Shown here piece after piece: positions 37,684 to 46,278 of a stretch of DNA of 64,000 nucleotides (the stretch's first letter is position 1; every line of letters starts with the position of its first letter). Origin of the DNA: SLRI01 sp964576715 (lineage in GTDB: Bacteria; Pseudomonadota; Alphaproteobacteria; Geminicoccales; Geminicoccaceae); NCBI GenBank assembly GCA_964576715.1, contig CAZNWE010000001.1, positions 1-64,000 on the forward strand, given 5' to 3'. A model generated the notes under the pieces. The model made no database searches, was not told the origin of the DNA, and worked only from the letters and a program-made list of their open reading frames with translations. A program made the position numbers and the translations under genes.

Positions 37684-38372
37684 GCCGCGCCACGCCGCTC
37701 CCCGACCAGGATATCCAGGCCGGCGGTGACATCCAGGCCCGCATGGAGCGGATGTACCGGCCGCAGCGGCTGATCTACGACCTGACGCGAAAATACTACC
37801 TCCTCGGCCGCGATCAGCTGATCGCGTCGCTGGACGCCCGTCCGGGCGACGTCGTCATCGACATCGGTTGCGGCACGGGCCGCAATCTCGAGGCCATCGC
37901 GCGGCGCTATCCCGGCACACGGCTTTGCGGCCTCGATGCCGCGACGGTCATGCTGGAGACCACGGCCGGACGGTTCGCCAAGGCGGGCCTGGCCGCGCCG
38001 ACGCTGGCCCAGGCGCCGGCCGAGGCGCTCGATCCGGAGGCACAGTTCGGGGTTACCGCCGTTCAGCACGTTCTCTTCAGCTACAGCCTGTCGATGATGG
38101 ACGATCCGAGCCTGGCGTTGACCCGGGCGGCGGACGCGCTGGCGGCAGGGGGCCGACTGCACGTGGTCGACTTCGGCCCGATGGACGGTCTGCCGCGGCT
38201 GTTCGCCAGGGCGATGGCCGCCTGGCTCGATCGCTTCGGCGTCCATCACCGCCCGGAGGTCGAGCAGACCTTGCGCCAGCTGGCCGAGCACCGGGGTGGC
38301 GCTTGCCGCCGCCATCGACTGGCGGGAGGCTATGCCGAGCGGCTCGAGCTGCGGTTGCCCAAGGTGGGCTGA
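37680..38372 (+). CDS. btaB: S-adenosylmethionine-dependent N-methyltransferase BtaB
   Basis: BtaB adds three methyl groups to diacylglycerylhomoserine to finish DGTS. The 230-residue class I methyltransferase has the N-terminal MERMYRPQRLIYDLTRKYYLLGRD region typical of BtaB/PmtA-like enzymes. Motif I is VVIDIGCGTGRNLEAIA, and the downstream motifs are CGLDAATVML and GRLHVVDFGPMDGLP. The TTG at 37680 overlaps the btaA stop, which sets the start. Together with BtaA and the PlcP-like phosphoesterase it forms a complete route from phospholipid to betaine lipid. Confidence 0.9.
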   Translation: MSRATPLPDQDIQAGGDIQARMERMYRPQRLIYDLTRKYYLLGRDQLIASLDARPGDVVIDIGCGTGRNLEAIARRYPGTRLCGLDAATVMLETTAGRFAKAGLAAPTLAQAPAEALDPEAQFGVTAVQHVLFSYSLSMMDDPSLALTRAADALAAGGRLHVVDFGPMDGLPRLFARAMAAWLDRFGVHHRPEVEQTLRQLAEHRGGACRRHRLAGGYAERLELRLPKVG

Positions 38373-38476
38373 CCGGGGCGCGGACGAGCCGGCCAGGCGA
38401 CCTCTTACCAGGACCAGCGGGAAGCGCTCTTTCGTCGGCTTGCCGATGCCGCGAGCGTGACGAAAGGCGCTGCTCG

Positions 38477-38923
38477 ATGACCGACGCACGCGTGCCGACG
38501 GCGGCGCTCGACGCGCCGCTCGATACCGAGGCGCGGATCGTCGACGGGCGCGGCGCGGCGCCGGGCGCTTTCAACGCCAGGCTCGGCCGGCGCGAAGGGC
38601 GTCTCGTGATCGAGCCATTGCAACTCGATTATCTGGGCGGCACCGCGACCGCGAGCCTTGCCGGTGGCTTCAACCGGGAACGCCGGCCGGTTCGCCTCGA
38701 CGCCGCTGTACGCGCCCTCGATAGGTTCTCGCTCTTGACCGAGCTCGGCGTTCGGCCGCTGCCCATGGGGCCGCTCGACGCGCCCAGTGTGGCCGTCGGC
38801 TCGGCCATCGGCCTCGCCCGGCAAGCGGTGGTCGAGGCCCGCGCTCTGCCGCTCGAAGCGCTGAGCGCGATCATGCCGCGCGGAGCCGCGGGCGTGCTGT
38901 CGACCTGCGAGCTCGAGCGCTAG
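38477..38923 (+). pseudogene. Internally deleted partial duplicate of the neighbouring AsmA-like gene
   Basis: The 148-residue frame aligns in two blocks with the intact AsmA-like protein at 39059-41677. Its first block (LDTEARIVDGRGAAPGAFN through IEPLQLDYLGGTATASLAGG to ELGVRPLPMGPLDAP) corresponds to the region with DPFQLDYAGGSLQAS and LGATPLIDAPLG. Its end (GLARQAVVEARALPLEALSAI, then TCELER) corresponds to GLAGRAVVEALSLPINALSA and TPCSTNP. The sequence between these blocks is missing, and the large N-terminal part is absent with its membrane anchor. It keeps an open frame and ATG 38477 with AAAGG upstream, so a short product could still be made. I read it as a decayed tandem copy. Confidence 0.72.
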
Positions 38924-38980
38924 CGCGAAAAGCACCGCACGGGACCGGAGAAAAGCGGAATTCTCGCTTTCGTTCGCGCT
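38922..38980 (+). repeat. Nested inverted repeats between the AsmA remnant and intact gene
   Basis: An outer pair AGCGCGAA (38922-38929) and TTCGCGCT (38973-38980) encloses an inner hairpin AAAGCG / CGCTTT (38952-38970) around a 7-base loop. It starts within the remnant's stop codon. No clear T-run follows, so a rho-independent terminator is not certain. It may be a folded mRNA end or a rearrangement scar. Confidence 0.5.
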
Positions 38981-39058
38981 CGACAGCTCGGGGACGCTAG
39001 TTTGGGATTGGGCGTTAGGCGGCGCGGCCTCGCGCTACGGCCAGCCGGGAGGAACGAG

Positions 39059-41677
39059 ATGGGGCGATTCGTCAAGAAGGCCGTCGTGGTCGTGCTGGTG
39101 CTTCTCGTCGGCGGCGCGGGGCTGCTCGCGGCCTTGGCATACCTGCCGCTGCTGGCACCGCAGCGACGGCTCGCCGTCGAGCAGCTGATCGCGCAGGTGG
39201 TGGACCGGCCCGTGTCGATCAGCGGCGACGTCGTGCTGGTGCCGGGTTCGGTGACGAGCCTGGACGTTGCCGGCCTGACCATCGGCGCCGCGAGCGGCGG
39301 CACCGGGTTCGAGCAGCTGACGGTCGACGACGCGAGCCTGCGATTTCAGCTGCTGCCGGTCCTGCGCGGCGATTTCCGGATCGAGGGACTGTCCGCCGAC
39401 GGCATCGAGCTGACCACTCGGCCGCCCTCCGACGCTGCCGAGGCGGCTTTGCCGGTCAGCGCCTTCCTGCTCGATCTCTCACGGCTGCTCGATTCCGCAG
39501 GCACCCGCGATCTCCAGCTGCAAAACGTCACGATCACGGAGAGCAACGATCCTGACGGCTGGGGTGCCCGCTACAAGCTGACCGAGCTCGTCGCGAAGGC
39601 GGGCGAGACGGCGGGCGAGCGGACGATCTCCGCCCTCGGCACCATCAATCACAAGCCCGTGAAGATCGAGGCGACCTTCGCGGCGGCCGCTGAAACCGCG
39701 GACGGGGATCGAGGACGGAAGTTCAAGATCACCACGTCGCTGCCGGGCTACGAAAGCGAGGCCTCGGGCACCCTCGAGCAGAGCGGCAGCGAGTTAGAGG
39801 CCACCTTCACGGCCGATATCTCGTCACTCGGCGACATGCTGGAGCTCTTCCTGCTCAAGCGCGCGTTCGACGGCACGGCCAAGCTCTCGATGAGCCTGTC
39901 GGGACCTTCCGACGCGCTGGTCGCCAAGCCGATCAAGGCCGAGGGCAGGCTCTCGACCGGCGAGCGGCTGACGATCGAGGGAGAGATCGCCGACTTCTCG
40001 AACGGCACCGGGGTCGACGTCACCTTCGCCGCGGATTTGCGGCGCAGTGATGGCTCAGCGCCGCAGCCGTCGAGCGCCTTCGACATCGAGCTCGAGCGGA
40101 TCACGGGCGGTGCTACCGGTGACATCCTCGCCCTGACGCTCGCCAACCTGGTCTTCGCCACCAACCTGACAGAGGCCGAGCTCGCGAGGATCGGCCCGGT
40201 CAGCGTCGAGCGGGTGACGCGCGACAAGGATGGCCGGCTCGCCCTTCGCGGCCTGCACATCCTCAGTGGCGACCCGAAGAACCCGAGCTTGGATCTCAAG
40301 GGCGATGTCCTGGACGTCTTGAACCGATCGGGCATCGAGCTTGCCGGCGCCTTCGATGTCGACGCGCTGGAGCTGGCCACCGGCAAGCCGGCGCCGGCCT
40401 CGATCGGCAAGTTGGCGGGCACGCTGGCGATTGACGACAGCCCGGGTGCGCTACAGCTGCGGAAGCTGTCGGCCAAGCTCACGGGGCAAGGGCCTGTCGA
40501 GCTTGCGCTCGAGAAGCCGGGCTCGGCCGCGGGCACCACCTCCACTCCGGTGGACGTCAAGGTCGCCGTCACCGATCTCGCGGCGCTTGCCGAAGCCTTC
40601 GGTGCCGAGGCCGCAACCGGGGGCAGCCTGTCCTTTGAGGGCAGAGTCGCCCTCGAGGATGAGCTGACGGTCCGGGGCGACGGCGCCATCGGCCAGTCGC
40701 CGCTGACGGTCGACCTCCGCCAGGACATCGCGGACGGCAAATCGGTCTTTCGCGGCAAGGTTGGCTCCTCGGCCCTGCAGCTCGCCGATCTCCGCAGCCT
40801 GGGCGCCTTGTCGGCCATCGGCGAGACGTTCGACGACGGCGGCGAGCAGGCCGCAGCCGATGATCCGAGTGCCCCGCCCAGCTGGCTCGACGCCGAGCTC
40901 GACGTGCAGGCGACGGTGGTCGCCGAGAAGAACGGCGATCAGGCCGACGTGGCGGCACATCTGGTCTACGGCGACGGCCGAGCGGCTCTCGATCCGTTTC
41001 AGCTCGACTATGCCGGCGGATCACTGCAGGCGTCGACGGTGATCGAGCTCGGCAGCGGCCCCCCGGCCGTCAGTCTCGACGGCCGAGCGCAGCAGCTCGA
41101 GCTGGCGCAGCTCCTGGGCAAGCTAGGCGCCACGCCGCTGATCGACGCGCCGCTCGGTGCCCAGCTCAAGCTCGACGGGAGCGGGCTGGAGATCGCTGAG
41201 CTGGCGTCGACCGTGGACGGCACCGTAGCCCTGACCCTCGGTGCCGGCAAGGTGGCGACCAGCCTGATCGACCTCGCGGGCGAGAGCATCGTCAGCTGGC
41301 TGTTCTCGAGCCGCAGCGGCGCCGAGCTGGTCTGTGCTGAAGGACAGCTGACGCTCAAGGCCGGCCGGGGCACCGTCGATCGCATCGTGATCGAAACCAC
41401 GAACGTGCAGCTGATCGGCACCGGCACGCTCGATCTCGGCCAGGATAGGATCGACGTCTCCTTCGCGCCGCGGCCGCTGCACGAGCGGCTGATCGAGGTC
41501 GTCACGCCGTTCAAGGTGCACGGCAAGCTGACCGCGCCCCAGATCTCGACCGGCTCGACCGTAGGGCTCGCCGGCCGCGCGGTGGTCGAGGCGCTGTCCC
41601 TGCCGATCAATGCGCTGAGTGCACTGGTCGGCTTCGGCAGCAAGGGCGACCGCACGCCCTGCTCGACCAATCCCTGA
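39059..41677 (+). CDS. AsmA-family protein
   Basis: The 872-residue protein has an N-terminal membrane anchor (about residues 8-28, KKAVVVVLVLLVGGAGLLAAL). A long beta-rich periplasmic region follows, with the AsmA opening pattern (VDRPVSISGDVVLVPGSVTS) and the C-terminal AsmA_2-type repeat near LDPFQLDYAGGSLQAS. AsmA-like proteins are thought to bridge the inner and outer membranes and move phospholipids. Position next to btaAB and PlcP is suggestive of lipid handling, but only by inference. GGGAGGAACGAG precedes the ATG at 39059; an in-frame start 19 codons earlier has no such site. The gene is convergent with aapP. Confidence 0.85.
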   Translation: MGRFVKKAVVVVLVLLVGGAGLLAALAYLPLLAPQRRLAVEQLIAQVVDRPVSISGDVVLVPGSVTSLDVAGLTIGAASGGTGFEQLTVDDASLRFQLLPVLRGDFRIEGLSADGIELTTRPPSDAAEAALPVSAFLLDLSRLLDSAGTRDLQLQNVTITESNDPDGWGARYKLTELVAKAGETAGERTISALGTINHKPVKIEATFAAAAETADGDRGRKFKITTSLPGYESEASGTLEQSGSELEATFTADISSLGDMLELFLLKRAFDGTAKLSMSLSGPSDALVAKPIKAEGRLSTGERLTIEGEIADFSNGTGVDVTFAADLRRSDGSAPQPSSAFDIELERITGGATGDILALTLANLVFATNLTEAELARIGPVSVERVTRDKDGRLALRGLHILSGDPKNPSLDLKGDVLDVLNRSGIELAGAFDVDALELATGKPAPASIGKLAGTLAIDDSPGALQLRKLSAKLTGQGPVELALEKPGSAAGTTSTPVDVKVAVTDLAALAEAFGAEAATGGSLSFEGRVALEDELTVRGDGAIGQSPLTVDLRQDIADGKSVFRGKVGSSALQLADLRSLGALSAIGETFDDGGEQAAADDPSAPPSWLDAELDVQATVVAEKNGDQADVAAHLVYGDGRAALDPFQLDYAGGSLQASTVIELGSGPPAVSLDGRAQQLELAQLLGKLGATPLIDAPLGAQLKLDGSGLEIAELASTVDGTVALTLGAGKVATSLIDLAGESIVSWLFSSRSGAELVCAEGQLTLKAGRGTVDRIVIETTNVQLIGTGTLDLGQDRIDVSFAPRPLHERLIEVVTPFKVHGKLTAPQISTGSTVGLAGRAVVEALSLPINALSALVGFGSKGDRTPCSTNP

Positions 41678-41721
41678 CCTTCCTCGGGATCGGGCGCGGA
41701 CCGGCGCCGCGTTAATCCAGC

Positions 41722-42507
41722 CTAGTGTGCCAGGATCTGGCTCAGGAAGGCTTGGGTGCGCTCGGACTTCGGGTTGGTGAAGAACGCCGAAGGCGGCGCC
41801 ATCTCCACGATCTCGCCCTGGTCCATGAAGACGACATTGTCGGCAACCGATTTGGCGAAGCCCATCTCGTGGGTGACACAAATCATGGTCATGCCCTCGA
41901 GTGCGAGTTCGACCATGACGTCGAGGACCTCTTTGATCATCTCCGGATCGAGCGCCGAGGTGGGTTCGTCGAACAACATCACCTGCGGCATCATGCAAAG
42001 CGAGCGGGCGATGGCGACGCGCTGCTGCTGACCACCCGAAAGCTGCCCCGGATACTTCGCGGCCTGCTCGGGGATGCGCACCCGCTCCAGGAACTTCATG
42101 GCGATCGCCTCGGCTTCCTTCTGCGGCATCTTGCGGACCCAGAGCGGCGCCAGTGTGCAGTTCTCCATCACCGTCAGATGCGGAAAGAGGTTGAACGACT
42201 GGAACACCATGCCGACCTCGCGGCGGATCATCTCGACGTTCTTGACGTCGTTGGTGAGCTCGATGTTCTCGACCATGATCCGCCCGGACTGGTGCTCCTC
42301 GAGCCGGTTGATGCAGCGGATCAGGGTCGACTTGCCGGATCCCGACGGGCCGCAGACGACGATCCGCTCGCCCTTCTTCACGGTCAGGCTCACGTCCTTC
42401 AGCACGTGGAAGTCGCCGAACCATTTGTTGACCCGCTGCAGATCCACGATGATCTCGCTGCTGCGGCTGCTGGCTGCGGTCTCGGGAACGGGGGCGGCCT
42501 GGGCCAT
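41722..42507 (-). CDS. aapP: Amino acid ABC transporter ATP-binding protein AapP
   Basis: This cytoplasmic ATPase energises the general L-amino acid transporter. The 261 residues contain Walker A ([12 protein letters not shown]), the Q-loop ([12 protein letters not shown]), the signature [14 protein letters not shown], Walker B ([14 protein letters not shown]) and the switch His ([14 protein letters not shown]). The PAAT-family hallmark is complete. The ATG at 42507, after GAGGG, begins [10 protein letters not shown]. It is the last gene of aapJQMP and lies 14 bases after aapM. Confidence 0.95.
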   Translation of the reverse strand: MAQAAPVPETAASSRSSEIIVDLQRVNKWFGDFHVLKDVSLTVKKGERIVVCGPSGSGKSTLIRCINRLEEHQSGRIMVENIELTNDVKNVEMIRREVGMVFQSFNLFPHLTVMENCTLAPLWVRKMPQKEAEAIAMKFLERVRIPEQAAKYPGQLSGGQQQRVAIARSLCMMPQVMLFDEPTSALDPEMIKEVLDVMVELALEGMTMICVTHEMGFAKSVADNVVFMDQGEIVEMAPPSAFFTNPKSERTQAFLSQILAH

Positions 42508-42521
42508 GCGCGAGAATCCCT

Positions 42522-43625
42522 CTAGCTGCGGCGATCGGTGGCCAGCCGGCGCTCCAGCGCCTGGCTGTACTTCGACATGAAGAAGCAGAAGATCCAGAAG
42601 ATCACCATGATGAAGAGATAGGCCTCGATGAAGAACTGCCGCCACTCCGGATCACCGAGCGCCTGACGCGTCGCGAGCAGGAGGTCGGTGAGGCCGACGA
42701 TGGCGACCAGCGAGGTGTCCTTGAACAGACCGATGAAGGTGTTGACGATCGGCGGGATGGCGATCTTCAGGGCCTGGGGCAGGATGATCAGCCACTGTGT
42801 CTGCCAGTAGCCGAGCCCGAGCGCGTCCGCGGCTTCGTATTGTCCCTTGGGCAGCGCTTGCAGGCCGCCCCTGATCACCTCGGCGAGGTAGGCGGCGGCG
42901 AACATGATGATCGCCACTTGCGCCCGGACGATCGCTTCGATGTTGACCCCTGTCGGCATGAACAGCGGCAGCATGAACGATGCCATGAAGAGCAGCGTGA
43001 TCAGGGGTACGCCGCGAATGAGCTCGATATAGACGATGCAGATGTTGGAGATGATCGGCAGCTTCGAGCGGCGGCCGAGGGCCAGCAGGATGGCGATCGG
43101 GAAGGCGGCGGCGATGCCGATGAAGGCGAGCATCAAGGTCAAGGGCAGGCCGCCCCAGAGACTGGTCCGCACCGCCGAGAGCCCGAACCAGCCGCCGCCC
43201 ATGAGGATGAAGAAGCTGCCTAGCCCGAGCCCCCAGACGAGGATCAGCTGTCGGCCCCAACTCCGCCGGTCGCAGCTGATCAGCGCCATGGCAATGAGGG
43301 CGATGGCCGCCAGGAGCGGCCGCCATTGCTCTTCGAACGGGTAGCGGCCGAAGAGGATCAGCCGATATTTTTCGGTGATCACCGCCCAGCAGGCACCGGT
43401 CGCTGCCTTGCAATCGTCAGGTGTCGCCGCCCCCCAGACCGCGTTGAAGACCGCCCAGTTGAGCAGGGGCGGCACCATCCAGAACAGCAGCAGGATGATG
43501 GCCACGGTCAGGATGCTGTTGAACCAGCCATTGAAGAGGTTGGCCTTGGCCCAGCCGATCGGGTCCGCCTTGGTGAGTGGGCGGGCACGGGCCTCGGTCG
43601 GCGTGTGGTGGCTATCCGTGGCCAT
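42522..43625 (-). CDS. aapM: Amino acid ABC transporter permease AapM
   Basis: AapM is one of two inner-membrane permeases of the general amino acid importer. The 367 residues have an N-terminal hydrophobic domain larger than in single-substrate transporters, then the HisM/GlnP-type core. The EAA loop is [29 protein letters not shown], written here only to mark the motif; [12 protein letters not shown] precedes it. The loop size and the extra periplasmic segment with two cysteines ([13 protein letters not shown]) match the Aap/Bra-like family. It is three bases after aapQ. Confidence 0.93.
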   Translation of the reverse strand: MATDSHHTPTEARARPLTKADPIGWAKANLFNGWFNSILTVAIILLLFWMVPPLLNWAVFNAVWGAATPDDCKAATGACWAVITEKYRLILFGRYPFEEQWRPLLAAIALIAMALISCDRRSWGRQLILVWGLGLGSFFILMGGGWFGLSAVRTSLWGGLPLTLMLAFIGIAAAFPIAILLALGRRSKLPIISNICIVYIELIRGVPLITLLFMASFMLPLFMPTGVNIEAIVRAQVAIIMFAAAYLAEVIRGGLQALPKGQYEAADALGLGYWQTQWLIILPQALKIAIPPIVNTFIGLFKDTSLVAIVGLTDLLLATRQALGDPEWRQFFIEAYLFIMVIFWIFCFFMSKYSQALERRLATDRRS

Positions 43626-43628
43626 GGC

Positions 43629-44831
43629 TCAGCGCTCCACCAAAGCGATGCGGCGGTTGTACCAGTTCATGTAGGCGGAGATCAGCAAGCTGATCGTGAG
43701 GTAGACCGCCATCATGATGGAGATGGCCTCGAGCGCCTGGCCGGTCTGGTTCAAGGTGGTGTTGCCGACCGAGACCAGGTCCGGATAACCGACGGCGACC
43801 GCGAGCGAGCTGTTCTTGGTCAGATTGAGGTAATTGCTGGTGGTCGGCGGGATGATGATCCTGAGCGCCTGGGGGAGGATGACGAGGCGCAACTGCAGGC
43901 CGCGGCGCAGCCCGAGGGCCGCCGAGGCCTCGCTCTGGCCCCAGGGGACGCCGAGGATGCCGCTCCTGACGATTTCGGCGATGAAGCCGCCGGTGTAGAA
44001 GCTGAGGCCGATCAAGAGGGCGAGGAATTCCGGGGTGACGCTCGCCCCGCCGCGATAATTGAAGGTTTGGAACTCGGGCACGTCGAGCTCGCCCGGGCTG
44101 CCCAGTGCCAAGAACAAGGCCAGCGCCGGAAGGACGATGATGCCGAGCATCGGCAACAGCAGCTTCGGCTCCTGCCCGGTCTCGCGCTGCCGCTTGTACA
44201 TCCAGCGCCGATAGACCAGGGCGGCGACAACCGAGAGGGCGAAAACGACGATGATCGGCAACAGCGCCGGCTCGTAGATGACGGCCGGAATCTGCAGGCC
44301 GCTCTTGCTGAGCACCACCCCGGGAACCGGCTCCAGCGCCTCGCGGACGGGCGGCAAAAGCTGGGTGATCACGGTGTACCAGAAGAAGAGCTGCAGCAGG
44401 AGCGGGATGTTGCGGGTGACCTCGACATAGACCGAGGCGAGCTTGGCGACGAGCCAGTTGGTCGAGAGCCGCGAGATGCCCATGACGATACCGAGCAGGG
44501 TCGCCAGCACGATGCCGATGATCGATACCTTGAGGGTGTTCAACAGCCCGGCGACGAAGGCCCGGCCGTAAGAGTCTGTGGGGGCGAAGGAAATGATCGA
44601 TTCGCCGATCGCGAAGCCGGCCTGCTGCTGTAGGAAGCCGAAGCCGGTGCGGATCCGCCGCTCCTCGAGGTTAACGAGGAGGTTGCTGACCAGGTAGTAG
44701 CCGAGCCCGACGACAGCACCCAGCACCAGGATCTGGGCGATGATCCCGCGGATCGCCGGATTGCGCCACCAGATGACGGGAGCGCCGGCACTGGGCTGGC
44801 TCGCGTGCCTTCCGACCACGTCATGCGCCAT
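43629..44831 (-). CDS. aapQ: Amino acid ABC transporter permease AapQ
   Basis: AapQ is the second permease of the importer, pairing with AapM in the membrane. The 400 residues show VTRNIPLLLQLFFWYTVITQ, the EAA-like GQSEASAALGLRRGLQLRLV, and TKNSSLAVAVGYPDLVSVGN, which are typical of AapQ. A long periplasmic insertion between the membrane segments (about residues 160-260) distinguishes it from shorter permeases. It follows aapJ after 135 bp that contain two strong hairpins. Confidence 0.93.
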   Translation of the reverse strand: MAHDVVGRHASQPSAGAPVIWWRNPAIRGIIAQILVLGAVVGLGYYLVSNLLVNLEERRIRTGFGFLQQQAGFAIGESIISFAPTDSYGRAFVAGLLNTLKVSIIGIVLATLLGIVMGISRLSTNWLVAKLASVYVEVTRNIPLLLQLFFWYTVITQLLPPVREALEPVPGVVLSKSGLQIPAVIYEPALLPIIVVFALSVVAALVYRRWMYKRQRETGQEPKLLLPMLGIIVLPALALFLALGSPGELDVPEFQTFNYRGGASVTPEFLALLIGLSFYTGGFIAEIVRSGILGVPWGQSEASAALGLRRGLQLRLVILPQALRIIIPPTTSNYLNLTKNSSLAVAVGYPDLVSVGNTTLNQTGQALEAISIMMAVYLTISLLISAYMNWYNRRIALVER

Positions 44832-44858
44832 TGCCAGAGCCTCCGTTCGTCGAGCGCC

Positions 44859-44943
44859 GCCGCAGCGCTGCGGCTGCCATGGTCATCGTGCCTCGCAATA
44901 TCTGGGCCGCAGCGCCGCCGCTCCGATCGTTCGGAACGGCGGC
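44859..44943 (-). repeat. Two stem-loops between aapJ and aapQ
   Basis: A 13-bp stem (44914-44943) closes a 4-base loop; it is perfect as DNA except for one T-G pair. A 16-bp perfect palindrome, GCCGCAGCGCTGCGGC, follows at 44859-44874. Neither is followed by a T-run. Such structures after binding-protein genes commonly slow mRNA decay or limit read-through, which would give more AapJ than permease. Confidence 0.75.
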
Positions 44944-44966
44944 GACCACGGCAGGCCGATGCTCGG

Positions 44967-45992
44967 TCAGCGAACCGGCATCGCGTACATCAGCCCGCCG
45001 CGGGTCCAGAGATCGTTCTGCCCGCGCTCGAGCCGGAGCGGCGTGTTGGGGCCGACATTGCGGTCGAAGATCTCGCCGTAATTGCCCACCTGGCTGATCA
45101 TCTGGACGGCCCAGTCGGTGGGCAGGCCGAGCAGGTCGCCCATGGCGTCCGAGGTGCCGAGCAGACGCTGCACGGTCGGGTTTTCGCTGGTCTTCATCTC
45201 CTCGAGATTGGCCGAGGTGACGCCGGCCTCTTCGGCCTCGATCAGCCCGTAGACCACCCACTTGGCGATCGCGAAGAACTCGTCGTCGCCACGCCGCACG
45301 ACGGGGCCGAGCGGTTCCTTGGAGATCGTTTCGGGGAGGATGACGTAGGCGTCGGGGTCCGGCGCGTCGTTGGCGATAATCGCCGCCAGACCGGACTTGT
45401 CGGTGGTGTAGACTTGGCAGCGGCCGGCGAAGAACGCCTCGAGCGACTGCGCCAGATCCTCGATGACGACGCCGGTGAACTCCATGTTGTTGGCACGGAA
45501 GTAGTCGGCGAGGTTGAGCTCGGTCGTGGTGCCCGGCTGCACGCAGACCTCGGCCCCGTCGAGTTCGAGCGCACTCTGCACGCCGAGATCGGCGGGCACC
45601 ATGAAGCCCTGGCCGTCGTAGAACGTCACACCGGCGAAGGTGAGGCCCAAGGACGCGTCGCGGGTCAACGTCCACGTCGTGTTGCGGGAGAGAATATCCA
45701 CCTCGCCCGACTGCAGGGCGGTGAAGCGCTGCTGCGCGCTCAAGGGCGTGAACTCGACGGCTTGGGCGTCACCGAACAGGGCGGCGGCCAGGGCCCGGCA
45801 ATAGTCGACGTCGAGCCCGGTCCAGTTGCCCTGGGCGTCGGCGAGCGAGAAGCCGGCGAGGCCGGTGCTCACGCCGCAACGCAGCTCGCCGCGTTCCATG
45901 ATCGCGTCGAGCGTGGGGCCGGCTTGGGCCTGCGTGGCGACCGAGCTGATTGCGACAAGGGCGGCTCCGGCGAAAAGATGGGAGAAGCGCAT
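44967..45992 (-). CDS. aapJ: General L-amino acid-binding periplasmic protein AapJ
   Basis: AapJ captures amino acids in the periplasm for the AapQMP complex. The 341 residues begin with a signal peptide (MRFSHLFAGAALVAISSVAT, cleaved near AQA). Family marks follow: RGELRCGVSTGLAGFSLADA, LDVDYCRALAAALFGD, LSRNTTWTLTRDASLG and a C-terminal GLPTDWAVQMISQVGNYGEI. AAGGA lies before the ATG at 45992. The frame continues upstream for 80 codons, but only through a perfect palindrome and the promoter region, so that extension is not coding. Regulation is likely through sites at 46016-46238. Confidence 0.95.
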   Translation of the reverse strand: MRFSHLFAGAALVAISSVATQAQAGPTLDAIMERGELRCGVSTGLAGFSLADAQGNWTGLDVDYCRALAAALFGDAQAVEFTPLSAQQRFTALQSGEVDILSRNTTWTLTRDASLGLTFAGVTFYDGQGFMVPADLGVQSALELDGAEVCVQPGTTTELNLADYFRANNMEFTGVVIEDLAQSLEAFFAGRCQVYTTDKSGLAAIIANDAPDPDAYVILPETISKEPLGPVVRRGDDEFFAIAKWVVYGLIEAEEAGVTSANLEEMKTSENPTVQRLLGTSDAMGDLLGLPTDWAVQMISQVGNYGEIFDRNVGPNTPLRLERGQNDLWTRGGLMYAMPVR

Positions 45993-46015
45993 CGGTGTCC
46001 TTCCTCTGCTTGGGT

Positions 46016-46053
46016 GTGCCAATGCCTGGACCGTACGGTCCAGGCATTGGCAC
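46016..46053 (-). promoter_or_regulatory. Perfect 38-bp palindrome in the aapJ leader
   Basis: Bases 46016-46053 read identically on both strands; the centre is GGACCGTACGGTCC and the arms end in GTGCCAATG / CATTGGCAC. The palindrome ends 23 bases before the aapJ ATG and 11 bases before its AAGGA. In RNA it would fold to a 17-bp stem with a GUAC loop. It is either a protein-binding site, a transcription barrier or an mRNA-stabilising hairpin. There is no T-run. Confidence 0.8.
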
Positions 46054-46124
46054 CTGCGGTTCGTACTGATCCCCAAGGATAGCCACGGGCCGACAGAAAA
46101 GCCAACCCGGTTGTGCATAGCCTG

Positions 46125-46137
46125 TGAGCATTGCTCA
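46125..46137. promoter_or_regulatory. Palindromic motif TGAGCATTGCTCA (copy 1)
   Basis: This 13-bp palindrome shares the pattern TGA-R-CATTG-Y-TCA with the copy at 46226-46238. Their centres are 101 bp apart, and both lie between the divergent aapJ and metC genes. They look like paired operator sites for one regulator. Confidence 0.6.
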
Positions 46138-46225
46138 TGGTTTGTGCAGTGCAAGGTATCGGTTGCACGGATTTCGCGCACAAATGATGCGTGGTGGTAC
46201 AATTGAACGCGTGGTATTGCCGCTT

Positions 46226-46238
46226 TGAACATTGTTCA
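46226..46238. promoter_or_regulatory. Palindromic motif TGAACATTGTTCA (copy 2)
   Basis: This is the second copy of the TGA-R-CATTG-Y-TCA pattern. Here the arms extend to TTGAACA / TGTTCAA and, with a one-base bulge, to CCGC / GCGG (46220-46243). It lies 41 bp before the metC ATG, a position suited to repression of metC. Confidence 0.6.
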
Positions 46239-46278
46239 AGCGGCGGTGTCATCACCGCTTTCGGACGCTCACCCTGCC

